From Brackiella oedipodis DSM 13743 (GTDB lineage: Bacteria; Pseudomonadota; Gammaproteobacteria; Burkholderiales; Burkholderiaceae_B): a stretch of 64,000 bases of DNA. Numbering within the stretch: position 1 is the first letter of the stretch; the number at the start of each line of letters is the position of its first letter. The translations under genes were made by a program, and so were the position numbers. Where the stretch lies: NCBI RefSeq assembly GCF_000621025.1, contig NZ_JHZJ01000010.1, positions 62,001 through 126,000 of the forward strand, written 5' to 3'. The notes under the pieces are model-generated. The model was not told where the DNA came from. It saw only the letters and a program-made list of their open reading frames with translations, and did not search any database. Below are positions 60,078 to 64,000 of this stretch, piece by piece.

Positions 60078-61121
60078 ATGAATATGCTCAATTCACAGCT
60101 GACCAAGCCAACCGATACCTTGGTGATCGGAGCTGGTAGCTGGGGTACCGCCCTAGCGGTAGCGGCTTGTCAAGGCGGTCCTACCCTGCTCTGGGCTAGG
60201 CGTCCAGAAGTGGCTGAGCATATTCAAGCGACGCAAACGCATCCCGATTATTTGCAAGGGGTGCGCTTACCCAGTTCATTACAGAGCACCTCGAGCCAAG
60301 AGCGCGCGCTGGACTTTCTGCATCAGAGTAAAAAGCCTTTAATCATTTTAGGGGTTCCCGTCAAAGCGCTCAGAAGTGTCTGTCAACAATGGTTACCGCT
60401 CTTACAAGCACTCCCGCTACCAGTGCCTGTGGTGTGGACTTGCAAGGGCTTTGAAGAAGACACGGCCTTATTACCCCACGAAATCATGGCGCAATTGCCA
60501 GAAGCTGAAGGTATCAGTGGCGGGGCACTATCTGGCCCTTCTTTTGCGGCAGAGGTCGCGCGCGGGCTGCCCGTCGCCCTCACAGTTGCCTCGAGAGATA
60601 ACCGTCTAAACACTACCGTGATTGATGCTTTGCATCACCATCAAACACGTATCTACACCAGCGACGACTTGCTCGGGGTCGAAATTGGTGGCGCGCTCAA
60701 AAATGTATTGGCTATTGCTTGCGGTATTTGTGATGGTCTTAAATTTGGTAATAATGCCCGCGCTGCCTTAATTACTCGGGGCTTGGCTGAAATGACACGC
60801 TTTGGCGTAGCGCTGGGTGGCCGCGCCAAGACCTTTGCGGGGCTAACGGGTCTGGGCGATCTTGTTCTCACCGCCACCGGTGACTTATCGCGCAACCGTC
60901 GTGTCGGGCTGGCGCTAAGCCAAGGCCAATTATTACCAGAGATTCTGGCCACAGGCCTGACAGCAGAAGGCGTGCGCTGTGCTCGCATGGCACTGGCGCG
61001 GGCCCAACGCCTCAACATCGACATGCCAATCACCCAAAGCGTGTGTGAAGTACTGTTCGATCATAAACCGGCTCGTCAGGCGGTCTCCGAATTATTTGAT
61101 CGCGGTATCAAAGAAGAATAA
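60078..61121 (+). CDS. gpsA: Glycerol-3-phosphate dehydrogenase [NAD(P)+]
   Basis: Reduces dihydroxyacetone phosphate to sn-glycerol-3-phosphate for phospholipid synthesis. The 347-residue protein has the dinucleotide loop [10 protein letters not shown] at 18-27, [14 protein letters not shown] near the middle, the catalytic-lysine segment [13 protein letters not shown] and [18 protein letters not shown]. It follows secB after 9 bp and ends the rightward run; it converges with bioC. Confidence 0.97.
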   Translation: MNMLNSQLTKPTDTLVIGAGSWGTALAVAACQGGPTLLWARRPEVAEHIQATQTHPDYLQGVRLPSSLQSTSSQERALDFLHQSKKPLIILGVPVKALRSVCQQWLPLLQALPLPVPVVWTCKGFEEDTALLPHEIMAQLPEAEGISGGALSGPSFAAEVARGLPVALTVASRDNRLNTTVIDALHHHQTRIYTSDDLLGVEIGGALKNVLAIACGICDGLKFGNNARAALITRGLAEMTRFGVALGGRAKTFAGLTGLGDLVLTATGDLSRNRRVGLALSQGQLLPEILATGLTAEGVRCARMALARAQRLNIDMPITQSVCEVLFDHKPARQAVSELFDRGIKEE

Positions 61122-61188
61122 CCGCATCTCTGAGACGCTTTATGGTACTGATCGAGCGCTTGCTGTGTTGCTTTGGAATTTTGATTGC

Positions 61189-62109
61189 TTAGTGTGCCGC
61201 CGGTCGACGACCAATTGCATCCACTGAGATAAAGGTTTCTTGGCCTTTTTGTCGGACAGCACTTCGCCAAGCATGCCCATAGACCACTTCAAACGTGAGT
61301 TTAATCACCCCATTTTGATCTTTTTGGGTCTCAAGCGCGTGGCACAATTCCTCATATTGATGGCGACTTAATAAACCCGCATGACGCTCCTGGCAGGGAT
61401 TGCCTCCCAAAGCCCGCACATCTGCCAGCAGTTTATGGGGATCTTTATAGGTCAAGGTAATATGCTCTTGATCCATGACAGGATCCATAAAACCATTCTC
61501 CAACAATAAATCACCAAAATCATGCATATCTACAAATTGCATGGTTTGCGTACGCCAACTCACGTGTTGCAATGCTTGCCGCAATTCAATCAGGGTAAAC
61601 GGTCCAAAATAGGAGAACATCGCCAGCCCTTGACTATTTAAGAGACGTTGCCATTCAGCAATCACTGCATGTGGTCGTGGGTGCCAATGCAGCGCCAAAT
61701 TAGACCAAATTAACTCTACCGATTGCGGAGCCAGACCGGTACTTGCCATATCCACACAGGTAAAACGTGGTTTTTGTTGTGCTTGCCATTTGGGCCAAAG
61801 CTTTTGCCAGACCTTATCTTTAAATTGTTGCTGCGCTTGAGCAATGTAATGTGGATTGCTATCGATACCGAGCAATTGCGCTTGGCTGTAGTAGTCCTGC
61901 AAGGTTTTTGTACGCACCGCGGCACCACAGCCAACATCGAGAATCGTCTTGGGTTGCAATTTAATATAGCGCAGACGTGCTAACATGCGCTCGGCAATTT
62001 CATCTAATAAAAAACCAGCTTGCTGTGCTAAGTGTGGCCGTCTTGCAAACTGCGCGATGACATGCTGAGAATTAATCGGCAGTTGATTTTGTGGGACATC
62101 CGTAGGCAT
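61189..62109 (-). CDS. bioC: Malonyl-ACP O-methyltransferase-like SAM methyltransferase (BioC)
   Basis: Predicted to methylate malonyl-ACP, starting pimelate synthesis for biotin. The 306-residue class I methyltransferase has LDVGCGAAVR at 57-66, GIDSNPHYIAQA near 83-94, VELIWSNLALHWHPRP near 125-140 and FSYFGPFTLIELRQA; the last two segments are typical of BioC. No other bio gene is adjacent, so the assignment rests on sequence only. It is divergent from comF, an arrangement I recall from other Betaproteobacteria. Confidence 0.82.
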   Translation of the reverse strand: MPTDVPQNQLPINSQHVIAQFARRPHLAQQAGFLLDEIAERMLARLRYIKLQPKTILDVGCGAAVRTKTLQDYYSQAQLLGIDSNPHYIAQAQQQFKDKVWQKLWPKWQAQQKPRFTCVDMASTGLAPQSVELIWSNLALHWHPRPHAVIAEWQRLLNSQGLAMFSYFGPFTLIELRQALQHVSWRTQTMQFVDMHDFGDLLLENGFMDPVMDQEHITLTYKDPHKLLADVRALGGNPCQERHAGLLSRHQYEELCHALETQKDQNGVIKLTFEVVYGHAWRSAVRQKGQETFISVDAIGRRPAAH

Positions 62110-62148
62110 AAATCGATCTATTGGGGGTGGACAAATTGCTAACTGTCT

Positions 62149-62169
62149 AAGCCTTCTATTTTAAGGCTT
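62149..62169. promoter_or_regulatory. Short inverted repeat between bioC and comF
   Basis: AAGCCTT (62149-62155) and AAGGCTT (62163-62169) form perfect 7-bp arms around 7 nt, in the divergent 106-bp promoter region, 47 bp before the comF start. It could be an operator or a hairpin in the comF leader. No regulator can be named. Confidence 0.3.
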
Positions 62170-62215
62170 TGCTAAGCTGGCGTCATGCTTTATAACCATT
62201 TAACTCCTTAAGCCT

Positions 62216-62950
62216 ATGTTTGGTTTTTTGCAGCAAATGCCCCTCAGCCGTTGCCCACTATGCATGGCCGCCGCAGCGCCACGGCAATTTTGTGCGGGCT
62301 GCCAAAAAGATATCTTGCAAGCACGTCACGCGCCCCTCACAGCTTGCCCACAATGTCATTTACCGTTGCCATCTCGTCTTGGCCTACATGCGACGTGTCC
62401 GCAATGCCACCATCTCAAGCCAGTGATCCAGCGTATTGATTTTTTGTTTTACCATCATGCGCCGCTCGATAGCTTGGTACTGCGTTTTAAGAATGCCCGG
62501 GAGATTTACTTGGCCGAGTGCTTTGCGCAACTTTTTAAGCAGTCGCTCACGCCGTACTGGCCATCTGCTGAGCGGCCTTCTCTCATTCCCATCCCCGCCA
62601 ACCCTAAGGCCTTACAACGCCGCGGTTATAACCCTCCCACGGAATTGGCACGCGCACTAAGTAAGGTATTTCACTTACCGTTAGCACCTTTTGTGCTCTA
62701 CAAAAATCCCAGCGTCACAGAACAAAAAAATCTCTCTGCTTTACACCGTCAACAGCATATGACTGATCGATTTTATTGCTTACAAGCTCTGCAACAACCC
62801 CACTTAATCTTGGTTGATGATGTGATGACGAGTGGTGCGACCCTAAATGCGGCTGCACGCGCCCTCTTTGCGGCAGGCGCGCAGCGCGTCGATGCTATTG
62901 TGATTTCACGCGCCCTGAGCCATGACCCAGATCACCCTATAGCAAGTTGA
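62216..62950 (+). CDS. comF: ComF-family phosphoribosyltransferase-like protein
   Basis: Homologue of the competence protein ComF, implicated in DNA uptake processing. The 244 residues open with four CxxC pairs (13/16, 26/29, 44/47, 61/64), likely zinc binding, followed by a type I phosphoribosyltransferase domain with IPIPANPKALQRRGYNP near 122-138 and the PRPP loop LVDDVMTSGATL near 200-211. Whether it acts on nucleotides is not known. Divergent from bioC and 43 bp before trmL. Confidence 0.92.
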   Translation: MFGFLQQMPLSRCPLCMAAAAPRQFCAGCQKDILQARHAPLTACPQCHLPLPSRLGLHATCPQCHHLKPVIQRIDFLFYHHAPLDSLVLRFKNAREIYLAECFAQLFKQSLTPYWPSAERPSLIPIPANPKALQRRGYNPPTELARALSKVFHLPLAPFVLYKNPSVTEQKNLSALHRQQHMTDRFYCLQALQQPHLILVDDVMTSGATLNAAARALFAAGAQRVDAIVISRALSHDPDHPIAS

Positions 62951-62993
62951 GTAACAGAGTATAATGGCAGTTTTAGTATTTTAGCCTTGTATC

Positions 62994-63464
62994 GTGTTTC
63001 ATATTATTCTTGTCTGCCCAGAAATCCCTGCCAATACCGGTAATATTATCCGTTTGGCCGCCAATACAGGCGTTTCATTGCATCTCGTCAAACCCCTAGG
63101 CTTTCTATTAGATGATAAACGCTTACGTCGCGCTGGATTGGATTATCATGAATTTGCCAATTTACAAATACACGATAGCCTAGAGCAAGCTATCGCCGCG
63201 ACCGGTGCAAGTCCAGAGCGTTGTTTTGCAATTTCTACCAAGGGCCAAAAATACCTCGCCCAAGAGCAATTCCAAGCGGGAGACTGCTTTATTTTTGGTC
63301 GAGAAACCGCAGGTCTCAAACCTCAAGAGTGGCAGGTAGTGGGCCAGGCACAGGCTCGACGCTTACCGATGCGACCCGACTCAAGAAGCCTGAACCTATC
63401 GAATACTGTCGCCGTTGTTATTTATGAAGCGTGGCGTCAATTAGATTTTGTAGGGGGGGTGTAG
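62994..63464 (+). CDS. trmL: tRNA (cytidine/uridine(34)-2'-O)-methyltransferase
   Basis: SPOUT-class enzyme methylating the wobble ribose of leucine tRNAs. The 156-residue protein has HIILVCPEIPANTGNIIR at 3-20, FGRETAGL at 101-108 and SLNLSNTVAVVIYEAWRQ at 132-149, the trefoil-knot SAM motifs. It starts at GTG 62994 with no clear ribosome site; a TATAAT at 62960-62965 could provide its own promoter. A strong terminator follows. Confidence 0.95.
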   Translation: MFHIILVCPEIPANTGNIIRLAANTGVSLHLVKPLGFLLDDKRLRRAGLDYHEFANLQIHDSLEQAIAATGASPERCFAISTKGQKYLAQEQFQAGDCFIFGRETAGLKPQEWQVVGQAQARRLPMRPDSRSLNLSNTVAVVIYEAWRQLDFVGGV

Positions 63465-63502
63465 CGAGCGCATGCAACGTTTGTGCAGATGCTGAGCTTC
63501 GC

Positions 63503-63527
63503 GCGCCCCGTCTTGGGGCGCTTTTTT
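63503..63527 (+). terminator. Rho-independent terminator after trmL
   Basis: GCGCCCC (63503-63509) and GGGGCGC (63515-63521) form a GC-rich 7-bp stem with a 5-nt loop, followed by six T (63522-63527). It lies between the convergent trmL and trkH genes. Confidence 0.9.
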
Positions 63528-63564
63528 AGGCGTGATTCTGGCTCTTACTATCTGTTGCTTTATA

Positions 63565-64000
63565 TTAACTGCGCCAGAACCAAGGCGTAAAGAGGATAAG
63601 CACGGTATACATCTCAAGACGACCAATCAACATAGTCGCCGTCAAAATCCATAACTGGATATCGTTCAATACACCGTAATTATTGGCGGGCCCTACGAGA
63701 TTCAGACCTGGACCGATATTGGCCTGACATGAGAACACCGCTGAAAACGCTGTCGTTAAATCAAGTCCAGAAATCGTCATGAGTGTGGTCATCACCAACA
63801 CGACGCAGGCATAAATCACAAAGTAAATCAACACTGACATAATGATTTTTGGCGGTACCACACGCCCTTTTAAGCGTACCGGAAAGATGCCATGTGGATG
63901 AAGTAGGCGACGCAATTCGATTTTGATTTGGCGCACTAGGATAATCATGCGAATGAGCTTTACACCACCACCGGTGGATCCTGCTGAAGTACTGAACGAG
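63565..64000 (-). CDS. trkH: Trk potassium uptake membrane subunit TrkH, 5'-truncated by the window edge
   Basis: The visible 144 C-terminal codons read in frame to the window end, so the gene starts beyond base 64000. STSAGSTGGGVKLIRMIIL is the fourth selectivity-filter loop region of TrkH/KtrB channels, followed by NPHGIFP-like HPHGIFPVRL, and membrane helices with FSAVFSCQANIGPGL near the C terminus. It ends LFTPWFWRS, typical for TrkH. It moves K+ with the TrkA regulator, which lies outside the window. Confidence 0.95.
   Translation of the reverse strand, partial: SFSTSAGSTGGGVKLIRMIILVRQIKIELRRLLHPHGIFPVRLKGRVVPPKIIMSVLIYFVIYACVVLVMTTLMTISGLDLTTAFSAVFSCQANIGPGLNLVGPANNYGVLNDIQLWILTATMLIGRLEMYTVLILFTPWFWRS

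Overview
The window is a dense, apparently chromosomal housekeeping segment of a Gram-negative bacterium. Gene content and gene neighbourhoods fit the Betaproteobacteria, order Burkholderiales, most likely an Alcaligenaceae-like organism with moderate GC. The neighbourhoods used are rplU-rpmA-obgE-proB; gpmA-envC-ctpA-moeB divergent from rhodanese-grxC-secB-gpsA; atpIBEFHAGDC; xthA divergent from pyrE; a five-gene liu cluster with a TetR regulator; and slt divergent from the 5-formyl-THF cyclo-ligase gene. Genus is not determinable by eye. I see no rRNA or tRNA gene, insertion sequence, phage gene or CRISPR array.

Layout. 1-2.6 kb: the 3' part of a divergent ThiD-like kinase, thiE and hemL. 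2.8-7.7 kb: argJ, a long repeat-bearing leader, rplU, rpmA, obgE and proB. 7.8-16.8 kb: ppc, an AlkB-family repair dioxygenase overlapping ynfA, then leftward ilvD and a polyprenyl diphosphate synthase gene, then a DUF815 ATPase and a Nudix protein fused to a degenerate TMP-synthase-like domain. 16.8-25.9 kb: acyl-CoA synthetase and TetR regulator divergent from liuABCDE, which takes isovaleryl-CoA to acetoacetate and acetyl-CoA. 25.9-31.4 kb: an HdeD/DUF308 membrane protein, then gcvT-gcvH-gcvP under a tandem glycine riboswitch. 31.4-42.2 kb: xthA, pyrE, a MidA-type methyltransferase, cca, a lipoprotein lytic transglycosylase, 5-formyl-THF cyclo-ligase, a five-TM protein coupled to pepD, and fhs. 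42.2-51.2 kb: an MHS-type transporter and the complete ATP synthase operon. 51.4-64 kb: an M61 peptidase, moeB, ctpA, envC, gpmA, a rhodanese-like protein, grxC, secB, gpsA, bioC, comF, trmL and the 3' part of trkH.

How the genes work together. One-carbon metabolism is well represented: the glycine cleavage system, formate-THF ligase and 5-formyl-THF cyclo-ligase all feed the folate pool. The liu genes form a complete leucine/isovalerate catabolic route, probably controlled by the divergent TetR protein. EnvC, CtpA and Slt share the envelope and peptidoglycan-turnover theme.

I found no clear undescribed multi-gene system. The most interesting items are RNA-level: perfect stem-loops in three intergenic gaps of the atp operon, a tandem glycine riboswitch followed by a possible 21-codon leader peptide, two families of short repeats in the rplU leader, and a terminator-like palindrome just upstream of the polyprenyl synthase next to a small open frame. 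Several proteins have also lost expected catalytic residues: the ThiD-like protein, the TMP-synthase domain of the Nudix fusion, the rhodanese, and the LytM domain of EnvC.
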